Assembly: GCA_964652825.1 (NCBI GenBank)
Contig: CAZZCU010000008.1
Coordinates: 24,530 to 88,529 of the forward strand
Origin: CAZZCU01 sp964652825
Lineage (GTDB): Bacteria; Bdellovibrionota_B; Oligoflexia; Oligoflexales; CAZZCU01
DNA: 64,000 nucleotides
Direction of reading: 5' to 3'
Position 1 is the first letter of the stretch. Each line of letters opens with the position of its first letter. The notes beneath the pieces were generated by a model. It was given only the letters and a program-made list of their open reading frames with translations, was not told the DNA's origin and did no database searches. The position numbers and the translations under genes were made by a program. Shown here one piece after another: positions 1 to 8,143 of this stretch.

Positions 1-423
1 ATCCGGGGCGTGTTCCATGGCATGTGATTCGGGTTTGGCGAGCAGGCTACAGACTTTGAGGCTTTTTGGTTTTCTGGTGCGTAACATGCGCAGCAGATAA
101 TCTATGGTAATCCCGGTATCAATAATATCCTCGACTAATAAGACATCACGATTCTCAATATCAGTAGCCAAATCCAGGGCGATGCGGACATGTCCGGTCG
201 TGGTGGTGCCTTCGTAGCTGGCAACACTGATAAATTCAATCTGGGTCTCGCACTCAATGTTTCGCACTAAATCCGCGAGAAAAATAAAAGCGCCCTTCAA
301 GACGCCCACAACCAGGAGTGGTTGGCCACGATAGTCGTTCGAGATTTCACGTCCCAGCTCGGCCACGCGTTTGGCGATATCTTGAGCGGTAAACAGCGGC
401 CTGGTTGTTAGCTTTGTACTCAC
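1..423 (-). CDS. hpt: Hypoxanthine phosphoribosyltransferase, C-terminus cut by window edge
   Basis: Purine salvage enzyme that joins hypoxanthine or guanine to PRPP to give IMP or GMP in the cytoplasm. The 141 visible codons begin at a GTG (421-423) preceded by an AGGAG ribosome site, and stay open to the window edge. Seen: the substrate loop VGVLKGAFIF (residues 39-48), the flexible-loop Ser-Tyr (69-70) and the PRPP signature VLLVEDIIDTG (94-104) with its Glu-Asp pair. These are family-defining for type I PRTases of the HPRT group. It lies 12 bases downstream of punA, so it is probably co-transcribed with deoA and punA; PunA would release the base that Hpt recycles. The missing C-terminus is only due to the window boundary. 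Confidence 0.93.
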   Translation of the reverse strand, partial: MSTKLTTRPLFTAQDIAKRVAELGREISNDYRGQPLLVVGVLKGAFIFLADLVRNIECETQIEFISVASYEGTTTTGHVRIALDLATDIENRDVLLVEDIIDTGITIDYLLRMLRTRKPKSLKVCSLLAKPESHAMEHAPD

Positions 424-435
424 CTGAGCTCCTAA

Positions 436-1257
436 CTAAAGTGGCAACGTGCTGATCGCGGTCTTCAGAATGCGTTTTAGTTCCTGGCTATGTTTGGCGC
501 TGATATCGAGAACGTGCTGATGATCGATGTTAACACCGAGACCGCCGCATAAGTTTGTGACAAACGATAAACAACCCACCCGCAGATTGAGTTGTCGTGC
601 GGCAATAACTTCCTGCACGGTACTCATACCGATAACATCACCGCCAAGTGTAGCGAACATTCTTGTCTCGGCAGGGGTTTCATAAGTGGGGCCCAGCGTG
701 CCGATATAAACACCGGTTTTGTTGTGACAAAGATTCCGCAGAACCTGCAACCACTCCGCGTCAAAGCCTTGGGTCATGTCGACAAATTGTTTGCCCAGCT
801 CCCGTGCCTCGTCGGTCAGACAATTATGTCCACTTAGATTAATTTGATCACGAATAGCCATGACATCGCCGGGACGAAGCTTAGTATGCAAGCCACCCGC
901 GGCATTGGTCAGCAGTACGCCAGTGACACCGCAATTGGCGAGCACGCGCAATGTATGCACGACGTCGTGCGCGCTGAATCCCTCGTACATATGCACTCGT
1001 CCCGAGACGATCACGCATTCACGGTCACCCACTTTGGAGAACAATAACGATTGACCATGCCCCGCGACCTTCGGCACAGGAAAACCGCTCAGATCTTTGA
1101 GATTCAATTCCAAGCTGAAGCTGAGGTCGTCAAGAACCTGCTTGAATCCTGATCCCAGGATGATCGCAAGCTTGGGCAGTGGTCGGCCGTTGAGATGCTG
1201 GCGGAGGGATTCACTGCTTTTATTAATCCGTTCGAGCAGTGTTGTCGCGTGATTCAT
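436..1257 (-). CDS. punA: Purine nucleoside phosphorylase, trimeric PNP type
   Basis: Phosphorolysis of purine (deoxy)nucleosides to free base and (deoxy)ribose-1-phosphate. The 273-residue length fits the trimeric PNP/MTAP family. Seen: phosphate-binding GSG (35-37), GHG with His67, RVHMYEG (87-93), TNAAGG (117-122), YETPAE (192-197) and GMSTVQE (210-216). Asn235 sits where the human enzyme has the Asn that favours 6-oxopurines, so guanosine and inosine are the likely substrates (inference from family). The ATG overlaps the stop of deoA by four bases (ATGA), indicating translational coupling; hpt follows after 12 bases. Other names used for the family are pnp and deoD, but sequence type is PunA-like rather than the hexameric DeoD. 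Confidence 0.93.
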   Translation of the reverse strand: MNHATTLLERINKSSESLRQHLNGRPLPKLAIILGSGFKQVLDDLSFSLELNLKDLSGFPVPKVAGHGQSLLFSKVGDRECVIVSGRVHMYEGFSAHDVVHTLRVLANCGVTGVLLTNAAGGLHTKLRPGDVMAIRDQINLSGHNCLTDEARELGKQFVDMTQGFDAEWLQVLRNLCHNKTGVYIGTLGPTYETPAETRMFATLGGDVIGMSTVQEVIAARQLNLRVGCLSFVTNLCGGLGVNIDHQHVLDISAKHSQELKRILKTAISTLPL

Positions 1258-2561
1258 CCGATCGTCTCCAGAATCAGCGCGGTTGGTGGTGCTTGTTCAT
1301 CCAGCTCATAAGCGTTCATAATCAATTCAGTCGCGCGTTCGACTTTGCGATGATCATTGCCGTGAATGATCGCCACGGGCTCATCACTGGCAACATGGTC
1401 ACCGTGATGTTTGAGATTGGTGAGACCAACCGCGTGATCGATTTCATCGCTGAGCAGTCGTCGCCCCCCACCCAGCTCAAGGATTGCCAAACCGAGTTTA
1501 CGCACATCGATTTTACTGACGACTTTGCCGGGTTTTCTGGCATGCACGGGTTTGATGATGGCGGCCTTGTGGAATTTCTCCGGGTGATCGAGATAACTGC
1601 GATCACCACCTTGTGCGGCAATAATCTCACAGAAACGTTCCCATGCCGCACCGCTTCGCAAATGCCCATGCAATTTAGCGATGATATCGTTTTCATCACG
1701 TTCAGGATAAGCCAGTTGAATCATCGCCGCCGCCAGGCCGATGCTAAGTTCGGTGGTATCCGCCGGTCCTTCGCCACGTAATACCGCTATCGACTCCAGC
1801 ATTTCGAGCGTGTTGCCGGCATGGGTGCCAAGCGGACTGTCCATGCTGGTTAACAAACAGCGGGCTTTAAGTCCGCATTGACCCGCGACGTCAATCAGGC
1901 TTTCGGCCAAGTCGCGTGCTGATTCCACCGATTCCATGAAGGCTCCGGAGCCAAACTTGATATCCAACACCAGACCGCCGAGGCCTTCGGCCAGTTTCTT
2001 CGAGAGAATCGAGGCGGTGATGAGTGGAATCGATTCCACCGTCGCCGTGACATCACGCAACGCGTAGAGCTTCTGATCGAGAGGTGCGAGATCTCCCGAT
2101 TGGCCGATGAAAGCGCCTCCGTAGCGACGCACCAACTGTTGAGTTTCCTCGGCGCTTATACGCACGCGGATTCCTGGTATCGATTCCAACTTGTCGAGCG
2201 TTCCGCCGGTATGTCCCAAGCCGCGTCCGGACATCATCGGCACCCGTACGCCTTCGAGTACGCACAGCGGTAAAAGGATCAATGATGTTTTGTCGCCTAC
2301 GCCACCGGTACTGTGCTTATCAACAACATTGGCGCGCGAGCCCTCCCATTGCAAAACTTTGCCGGAGTCGCGCATGATGCTGGTCAGGATCGAAGTTTCC
2401 TTGCGATTCATGCCCCGCAGGAAGATCGCCATTAGCAAGGCACTGGCTTGATAATCGGCAACGCTGCCGGTCAGATAACCGGTGAAGAAATCCGTCAACT
2501 CGGCTTCCGTTAGCTCAGCACCTTGACGTTTTTTGCGAATAATTTCCTGAGCAGGTGTCAC
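1254..2561 (-). CDS. deoA: Thymidine/pyrimidine-nucleoside phosphorylase
   Basis: Splits thymidine (and possibly uridine) with phosphate to the base and (deoxy)ribose-1-phosphate. At 435 residues it matches the usual 430-440. Seen: phosphate-binding KHSTGGVGDK (82-91) and the family signature around SGRGLGHTGGTLDKLE (111-126). The start is GTG (2559-2561) with AAGG six bases upstream. It begins 16 bases after the stop of the large secreted-protein gene and overlaps punA by four bases, so deoA-punA-hpt forms a salvage unit for both pyrimidine and purine nucleosides. Whether it is strictly DeoA or a broad pyrimidine nucleoside phosphorylase (Pdp) cannot be settled by eye. Confidence 0.92.
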   Translation of the reverse strand: MTPAQEIIRKKRQGAELTEAELTDFFTGYLTGSVADYQASALLMAIFLRGMNRKETSILTSIMRDSGKVLQWEGSRANVVDKHSTGGVGDKTSLILLPLCVLEGVRVPMMSGRGLGHTGGTLDKLESIPGIRVRISAEETQQLVRRYGGAFIGQSGDLAPLDQKLYALRDVTATVESIPLITASILSKKLAEGLGGLVLDIKFGSGAFMESVESARDLAESLIDVAGQCGLKARCLLTSMDSPLGTHAGNTLEMLESIAVLRGEGPADTTELSIGLAAAMIQLAYPERDENDIIAKLHGHLRSGAAWERFCEIIAAQGGDRSYLDHPEKFHKAAIIKPVHARKPGKVVSKIDVRKLGLAILELGGGRRLLSDEIDHAVGLTNLKHHGDHVASDEPVAIIHGNDHRKVERATELIMNAYELDEQAPPTALILETIG

Positions 2562-2577
2562 AAATAACCTTTTAACT

Positions 2578-4773
2578 CTAGCGTGATGAGTGAGGTACTG
2601 ATTTGGGGTCTAATGGCAAATACGTGGTCGTGCCAAGTACCATTTCAGCACCTTTAGTTGGAGCATCTTTATCATTGCGGGAAAAATCTTTTACACCATG
2701 CAATTCAAAACGCAACCATGACTGATTTTTGCCGGGGATCGTCATATTCAAAACATCTGTTCCTGGAGCCGAGATGGATGTTTCGCTGACAATACCTGAG
2801 TCGCCGTAAGCGACAATTTTGATTGGGCGAAAACCGGGCTCGACATATAGTTTGAGATCCGCCGCGATGTTCAGAATACGTCCCGATCGATCACGATTGG
2901 CGGCGATTTTTGGTGTTTCAATCGCCGCACTGTCCGCCGTACTGGTGTCACTATAAGCATTGAGCGGGATGGAGGTATGAGCGACCTGCCGTTGTAATTC
3001 AAAATACAATTCATCCATGCTGGTATGTTGTCCGACCAGAGCGCAATCAAATAACAAATATGTCTGAGGTTTAAGAAGCCGCATAAACTTAATGTACGTG
3101 GCTCGTTCGATGCCGGCGGCTGGACATTGCATTTCGATATGAATATTGGTCTGCTTGCTTAATTCGGTGCGAAGCGTTTCAAACCAGCGATCGGAAACCT
3201 TATCTTTTAGTTGTTCCACCAATGTCTGTTTGGTTTTGGTATCCAGACCGTAAACGATTAGAGCTTGACCGGTGCCGCGTTCCACCAGCCGATCGCCACT
3301 GTTCAAGCGCAAATAACTGCGCTCCTGACTAAAACTGCGCGTGATGCTTTCCGGTATTGGATCCGTGCAAGTCAATGTCATGGGTTGGTCGGCGGCGACA
3401 TTTACCGGCAATGTGCAGCTTATACCTTGTTGCAGATCGCGGATGCGCACACGGTAATGGCCGGCCGGCAACAGCAAATCAACCGGCCACTGATTGGTAC
3501 GCAAGCCGTTTCTGCTCAGATATAGATTCGTCGGTAACGTGCCCGGCAAGGCCGCGGCACGGGTAAAATTCGGACTATCGGCTTCGATGGCAATGAAGCC
3601 CGCCGCTGTCTTGCCGTTGGTTGCGGTTTTAATTTTTAGACTACCCAGCGGCCGCGGCGGCAGTGTCACTATCAGTGGTTGTTGATCCTGCGGAGTGGCA
3701 GCAGGGACGCTGACTGGTGTTGTCAAACCAGAGAAGTTATCTTTGATGATCACATCGCCGGGAGTTGCCAAGGCGACCGTGATGCTGGACCCGGGAAGCA
3801 GATTCACCAGGTCAAGGAGTCGGCCATCGGCGCTATAAAGACTGAGCGAGCGTGCCATCTGGTTGGTAACATGACTTTCCTGGGTTGCGTGAACGGCGAC
3901 CTTAGGTGCGGATTCATGTTGCGTTTTGGCAAAGCGCGTCGCCAACCCTAAAGCTGATCTGACGGCAGGTATTAGTATCGTGGTGCTTTTGGCATTGGCT
4001 TGTTTAGTTTTTGCGTACCAGTCGCCGCTGATCTGCTGGAAGGGTGCCTGTTTTTGCACTACGGCGACCGAATAATCCGCATCCACCAATGCCAGTACAT
4101 CGTGCTCATCGATGCGACTGGTTATCGGCGTCTGGCCGGCGGCATTAAAGGCAACCAACAATGACTGTGGATTGTCGCCGCGCTGGTGGATAAACAAACC
4201 GGATTGATCCGCGCGCACGCTGAATTCAATCTGATACTGATAGCTTGATTTTGCATCCGTGAATTCAAGCGAGACTTTGGCTTCATGCTCCTGAGGCTGC
4301 TTGGCGAACGCCACGCGCGCGAGCCGAAAATCCAGATTATCAGTACGGAATAAGCGTACCGGTGCGGCGAAAGCCACCGACCGGTAAATGGCTTCGTCAT
4401 TGCTGGCACGCAGGAATATGGCAGATACCAGCGTATAGGTGGTGAGTTTTTGCGAGGTGGACATGCCCGGTAAAACATATTGTTCGCGGCCGCGGCTAAG
4501 CAGCAATGAGCCACCGTGCTCCCGTAAATGCGGCATTTGCCGGATTAGATCGAGGTCGATAACGCGGATTTGCGTCTCCGTAGTCTCTTTGACTAGCTGA
4601 CTAGGGCTAAGAGCTGCGGCAACGGGAGCTTCTATATCCGGGTTTTTCGTCGCGCAAGCAAAATTTGACGTAACTATTTGAAATAAAAGAATTATTTTGG
4701 ATAATTGACAAAGTGAAATGCGGAATTTTCTTGACAACGAATTAAAAATGGTTAAATATTTAAAGTCTTTCAT
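2578..4773 (-). CDS. Large secreted or lipoprotein of unknown role (possible degenerate CehA/McbA-like protein)
   Basis: About 731 residues. Two ATGs lie nine bases apart (4782 and 4773); neither has a good ribosome site, and I chose the second. The N-terminus has a basic segment, a hydrophobic stretch (LSKIILLFQIVTSNFACA) and a Cys that could be lipidated, although Asn-Phe-Ala-Cys is a poor lipobox. The rest looks like beta-rich domains. A central section (LLLPAGHYRVRIRD) and a C-terminal section (LKLYVEPGFRPIKIVAYGDS, then WLRFELHG) recall the accessory beta domains of CehA/McbA-type PHP metallohydrolases, but I see no cluster of metal-binding His/Asp between them, so any such relationship would be to an inactive form (weak inference). 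It ends 16 bases before deoA and may lead that operon. Confidence 0.7.
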   Translation of the reverse strand: MKDFKYLTIFNSLSRKFRISLCQLSKIILLFQIVTSNFACATKNPDIEAPVAAALSPSQLVKETTETQIRVIDLDLIRQMPHLREHGGSLLLSRGREQYVLPGMSTSQKLTTYTLVSAIFLRASNDEAIYRSVAFAAPVRLFRTDNLDFRLARVAFAKQPQEHEAKVSLEFTDAKSSYQYQIEFSVRADQSGLFIHQRGDNPQSLLVAFNAAGQTPITSRIDEHDVLALVDADYSVAVVQKQAPFQQISGDWYAKTKQANAKSTTILIPAVRSALGLATRFAKTQHESAPKVAVHATQESHVTNQMARSLSLYSADGRLLDLVNLLPGSSITVALATPGDVIIKDNFSGLTTPVSVPAATPQDQQPLIVTLPPRPLGSLKIKTATNGKTAAGFIAIEADSPNFTRAAALPGTLPTNLYLSRNGLRTNQWPVDLLLPAGHYRVRIRDLQQGISCTLPVNVAADQPMTLTCTDPIPESITRSFSQERSYLRLNSGDRLVERGTGQALIVYGLDTKTKQTLVEQLKDKVSDRWFETLRTELSKQTNIHIEMQCPAAGIERATYIKFMRLLKPQTYLLFDCALVGQHTSMDELYFELQRQVAHTSIPLNAYSDTSTADSAAIETPKIAANRDRSGRILNIAADLKLYVEPGFRPIKIVAYGDSGIVSETSISAPGTDVLNMTIPGKNQSWLRFELHGVKDFSRNDKDAPTKGAEMVLGTTTYLPLDPKSVPHSSR

Positions 4774-4819
4774 ATGCTTCATTAACTATTAATTGATTTT
4801 TAATCAAATCAGGTGCGAC

Positions 4820-5056
4820 ATGACGTTAGAAATCGCAAAAGATTTTAACTCCAACAAAATTAAACGTTTACCGCCTTCAGTCGTAAAAGATATCGAGCTC
4901 AAAAACCACGCGCGGCGCTTAGCCAATTTGTCGCCTATCAAAATCAAAGTCCGCCAGTGTATTTCCTGTGGCGCTTTGTTTGAGTCAGCCGGCAACCGTA
5001 CATGTGGCTGCAATACCCGCAGTACCGGCTATATTGCAGGACGTGAGATAATCTAG
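4820..5056 (+). CDS. Small zinc-ribbon-like protein
   Basis: A 78-residue protein of unknown function. An upstream in-frame TTG (4793) exists, but the ATG at 4820 has AGGTG five bases before it and is preferred. The first half is basic and helical; the second half carries CISCGALF (first CxxC) and RTCGCNTR (CxC), spaced as a single zinc ribbon that could bind one metal ion. Such small ribbons often bind nucleic acid or act as adaptors, but nothing here shows which. It is divergent from the large secreted-protein gene and is followed 32 bases later by a rho-independent terminator, so it is probably a single-gene transcript. Confidence 0.7.
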   Translation: MTLEIAKDFNSNKIKRLPPSVVKDIELKNHARRLANLSPIKIKVRQCISCGALFESAGNRTCGCNTRSTGYIAGREII

Positions 5057-5088
5057 CAACCCCGTAATTAGTGAAAATAACGAGTATT

Positions 5089-5122
5089 TCGGCGATTTCT
5101 CCGGGGATCGCCGATTTTTTTT
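5089..5122 (+). terminator. Rho-independent terminator after the zinc-ribbon gene
   Basis: Eight-base-pair stem TCGGCGAT / ATCGCCGA (5089-5096 with 5107-5114) around a ten-base loop, followed directly by eight T residues (5115-5122). Position and orientation fit termination of the upstream small gene. Confidence 0.85.
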
Positions 5123-5200
5123 CTCAAAGCCGGCTAATTCCCACCGATAAAGACTCAATCAAGGTTCTGATAAATCGCAAAAAAGCGGCTGGGAGAATCA

Positions 5201-5557
5201 GTGAGCGAAATTCGCTTCGATCGCAAACCCTACAACGTCACCTATGTTGATCTCAAAGGTGATCAGAAAACCATACGTCGCGTGCCGCCGCCCAAGCTGC
5301 ACGAGATGTTGCCGACGGACGTGGTGGAGTTAACGACTAAAAAGAATGATGACTTTCAGGCGGGCGATCAATTTACCGTCAAGCATATCAATGCGCGCCA
5401 TCCGAACATTATTCAGATTGATGATGGCGACGGCAATGCGACTTTCGTTCCCTACTTTGATCTAAAGCTGGAGCCGAGTGGAGAGATGGCGCCGCGTGAC
5501 GGACAAACAGCGCCGCATGAAGTACCGGCTCGCAATCGCTACCTCTTGTGGCCGTGA
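5201..5557 (+). CDS. Small conserved-looking protein of unknown function
   Basis: 118 residues from a GTG start with GGGAG seven bases upstream. No signal peptide or membrane segment; likely cytoplasmic. The central part (KNDDFQAGDQFTVKHINA, then NIIQIDDGDGNATFVPYFDL) predicts a compact beta-barrel-like fold. It ends with the striking YLLWP. The gene is isolated between a terminator and a convergent gene whose stop is 17 bases away. I do not recognise a family and assign no function. Coding character is good: typical codon use, a proper ribosome site and no competing frame with better features. Confidence 0.7.
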   Translation: MSEIRFDRKPYNVTYVDLKGDQKTIRRVPPPKLHEMLPTDVVELTTKKNDDFQAGDQFTVKHINARHPNIIQIDDGDGNATFVPYFDLKLEPSGEMAPRDGQTAPHEVPARNRYLLWP

Positions 5558-5574
5558 GGCAGCGTGCGACCTAT

Positions 5575-7221
5575 TCAGGTTCCGCTGCGAATGCAAGCCT
5601 TCGGTGCAACTGCAATTGTCGATGGTTCAAACTTGGTTAGATAAAAATCCACCATGGACCAGCCGATCAACTCACTTTGTGCATCGTAAATCAAGAGGCG
5701 GTAGAAGTGGCGGCCATTGTCATTTGGTCCGCCGTCAAAAACAACCTGCGTAAAATCTTTGGTGGTTTTCGAGCGTATGCTTTCGCTGTGCACCGGCGCC
5801 CAGACCAGTTTTTGTTGCTGATCGGTGCAGCGAACCGCCCGTTCGAGTTGAATCAGTTTGGCATTGACCTGAAAGTTGGCTTTGAGAGGAATTTGTTCCC
5901 CAGCCTGATAAGCTTTGCGCTCGCTTGCTAGACGTAATGTTGCTTCGCCGTTGATCATATAGTCGTCAGAACTAAGATAGGCCCAAAAAATAGTTTCGTC
6001 ATAATCAGGGATATCACCCCATTGATAAAAACTCTGAGAGCTTTGGTGCTGAAAGGTGACGCCAGTTTTGCTGTTTGGCGTGACACACTTGCTGAAATCA
6101 ATAGCCTCATTTTTTTCTTTCAGTTTGGTACAAACGGCGCTGACAATCACACCCAGATGCGACAGCTGCCAACTCGAAAACCAGGTTGGATCAGCGTAGG
6201 TCCGAATCCCCTCGACGTAGCGTCCGGATTGACCGACCAACATGATCACGATGGCATCATTGATAACCGTCGATTTGCCAGCGTTATCGGTTATCTCAAC
6301 CACGTTTTCGTGCGGGGTTACCTGTAGGGGTTTTTCGACGATATTTTGATTAGGTGGAATCACGTAGTGCGCGCGCAAGCGCGCTTGTTCGCTATCACCG
6401 GTGCGAGCGGGATTTTGCAGCTCCAGGCACGCTGACAGATTGAGCGGGCAGTGAATAACATGGATGCGCGTTGGCTGATTTTTTTGTTCGTTGGATGGGA
6501 TTGTCGTCAGCTCAAACTGGCGGGCGTTATTGCCGATCTGTGACGAGTCATCGCGTAGCTGGAACAAACGCCGATCCGGTTCGTCAAAGTCTTCAACGTT
6601 GATCGCCGGCTGTTCTTTCTTGAGCTCAAGGATCTGGGCATCGCGAGGATCCTGCCAGACGTCGCCTTGGTTCAGTGTCTCGATCAAATTGCGTGCGAAG
6701 ACCACGCGCACATTGCGCCGTTGTGCTTCGCCGCGCCGATGCAGTTGTGCAAGTTGCCAGATCCACTGGAATTTTTCGGCCGGGGTTGCTGGTGCCGGAT
6801 TGAGTTCAATTTGCGCGGCGTCAAGTTCGGCGCGAATCCACTTGGCATAGTGTTCGATTTGTACTTCCAGTTCGTGGGCTTGTTCATGACCAACGAGACC
6901 AAGCGTTTGTTGGGGAATGCCAAAAGCATTTTCCGTCAGTGCAAAGCCAAGGGTACGTCGATTAGTTTCGTTACCGCCGTTGGTATAAACCGCCGAAGCA
7001 GGAGCGGCATTCATTTTTGATTCGGTGAACGCGGCCGCCATCAGCATGCGCACGGGAATACGTTGGCTTTGCGCATGACGGTGAAACTCCTGTTCGACTT
7101 TGCTCATGGGAACTTTGCCGCCACCGCCTTTTTTGTCAGCGTCGCCGCAAGTGGTTGCCAAAGCCGCAATAGCAAGAAGAGTCACGGGTAATAGATATGA
7201 GCGAAGTTTACTGGCGTTCAT
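5575..7221 (-). CDS. Secreted or lipoprotein with lysozyme-like and amidase-2-like sections
   Basis: About 548 residues. The ATG at 7221 is chosen over the upstream start because GGGAG precedes it by seven bases. The signal segment runs to ALATTCGDADKK, where Cys may be lipidated (Thr at -1 is unusual). Residues around IPVRMLMAAAFTESKMN resemble the start of a lysozyme-like transglycosylase domain with its Glu-Ser. A later part (IHVIHCPLN, then RAHYVIPP, VTPHENVVEITDN and SSWQLSHLGVIVSAVC) follows the order of motifs in N-acetylmuramoyl-L-alanine amidases of the Amidase_2 type, including possible zinc His residues, but is divergent. The C-terminus is beta-rich. A peptidoglycan-binding or -cleaving role is an inference. 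Confidence 0.6.
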   Translation of the reverse strand: MNASKLRSYLLPVTLLAIAALATTCGDADKKGGGGKVPMSKVEQEFHRHAQSQRIPVRMLMAAAFTESKMNAAPASAVYTNGGNETNRRTLGFALTENAFGIPQQTLGLVGHEQAHELEVQIEHYAKWIRAELDAAQIELNPAPATPAEKFQWIWQLAQLHRRGEAQRRNVRVVFARNLIETLNQGDVWQDPRDAQILELKKEQPAINVEDFDEPDRRLFQLRDDSSQIGNNARQFELTTIPSNEQKNQPTRIHVIHCPLNLSACLELQNPARTGDSEQARLRAHYVIPPNQNIVEKPLQVTPHENVVEITDNAGKSTVINDAIVIMLVGQSGRYVEGIRTYADPTWFSSWQLSHLGVIVSAVCTKLKEKNEAIDFSKCVTPNSKTGVTFQHQSSQSFYQWGDIPDYDETIFWAYLSSDDYMINGEATLRLASERKAYQAGEQIPLKANFQVNAKLIQLERAVRCTDQQQKLVWAPVHSESIRSKTTKDFTQVVFDGGPNDNGRHFYRLLIYDAQSELIGWSMVDFYLTKFEPSTIAVAPKACIRSGT

Positions 7222-7246
7222 AAGATACTCCCTATTTATTACATCC

Positions 7247-7252
7247 ATTATA
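7247..7252 (-). promoter_or_regulatory. Candidate -10 element for the lipoprotein gene
   Basis: A perfect TATAAT on the minus strand, 26 bases upstream of the chosen ATG at 7221. No convincing -35 hexamer at 16-18 bases, so activity is uncertain. Confidence 0.4.
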
Positions 7253-7339
7253 ACGCAGCTAGGTTTGCCCGTCTGCTATCGGAGATAGAAAAGGTGCTGA
7301 TGCCGACGCGGTGCTACGGTATTTTTGGTATTTGCCAAA

Positions 7340-8143
7340 TTAGCCCCGGAAGTTCGGAGATTCCCGGAACTTGGTCAGTGCTTGCCAGCGGCCGCGATGC
7401 ATATGGTCATGGGCGATCAGTAGCACGGGATTTTCCGTCTGCGTTGATTTGCGCCGCGTATACACCGACGAAGGAATGATGCCTTTGCCGCCATAGGTTT
7501 GGAGCCAGTGGTGTCGGGCGCTGAGCGAATTGCAAATGAGGACAGGCGTTTTATCCTGTGTGGTTTTGCGTGCGGCAAACTCGAAAGGACTCAGGATATT
7601 CACCAATGACGAATTTTTCTCGTCGTTGACATATTTATCAAGCGATTGATAGCCGAGTGTTTCGCAATTGCGAAACTTTTTTTTGCCGGGCTCGCGTGAG
7701 CTGAAAATAACATCCAGATTGCCTTTGGTGAATTCCTCTTCAAGCAAGCTTAAGTCGTGGATTTGCAGCTCGATGAGTTTAATGTTGCTGGTCGCAAACA
7801 AATACTGACAAAGACCGGTGGCAAGCGGCACCAGACCTTCGAGTGTGCCGACGGACAGGTGATCGGGTTCAGCCAGATTGAGCACGCTTTTCACATCAGC
7901 ATCAAAGATGCGAGCGGCGTTGGCATAAATATTCACCAGCTTAAATGCTTCGGGTGTCCAGCCTGATTTGCGTTTGGCATCGCGATCAAGCAAGGTGACG
8001 CCGTAACGCTCCTCAAGCTTGACGATAATGCGCGACATCTGTGGTTGGCTGAGACCAATATGCGGTGCGGCATTCGACAGGTTCGGATAAGCGATCGCCC
8101 TGCTTAGGACATAAAGATCCCAATTTAGATAGTCTGTGGCCAT
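7340..8143 (-). CDS. LysR-family transcriptional regulator
   Basis: 267 residues. The ATG at 8143 is chosen because GGGGGAG stands seven bases upstream and because the LysR helix-turn-helix normally starts at once. N-terminal winged HTH: LNWDLYVLSRAIAYPNLSNA, then IGLSQPQMSRIIVKLEERYG with the typical recognition helix SQPQMSRIIVKLE. A helical linker and an effector-binding region follow (LSVGTLEGLVPLATGLCQYL). It is slightly shorter than the usual 290-310 residues. The gene overlaps the 3' end of the dihydrouridine synthase gene by 19 bases in the same direction, so translation is probably coupled and the regulator is not divergently placed beside a target as LysR genes often are. The target is unknown. 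Confidence 0.85.
   Translation of the reverse strand: MATDYLNWDLYVLSRAIAYPNLSNAAPHIGLSQPQMSRIIVKLEERYGVTLLDRDAKRKSGWTPEAFKLVNIYANAARIFDADVKSVLNLAEPDHLSVGTLEGLVPLATGLCQYLFATSNIKLIELQIHDLSLLEEEFTKGNLDVIFSSREPGKKKFRNCETLGYQSLDKYVNDEKNSSLVNILSPFEFAARKTTQDKTPVLICNSLSARHHWLQTYGGKGIIPSSVYTRRKSTQTENPVLLIAHDHMHRGRWQALTKFRESPNFRG

Noticed and set aside
4705..4758. Two TTGACA hexamers (4705-4710 and 4731-4736) upstream of the zinc-ribbon gene
   Set aside because: The best -10 partners (TAAATA or TTAAAT) match poorly or lie at poor spacing, and both sit in the coding start of the divergent gene; left uncalled.
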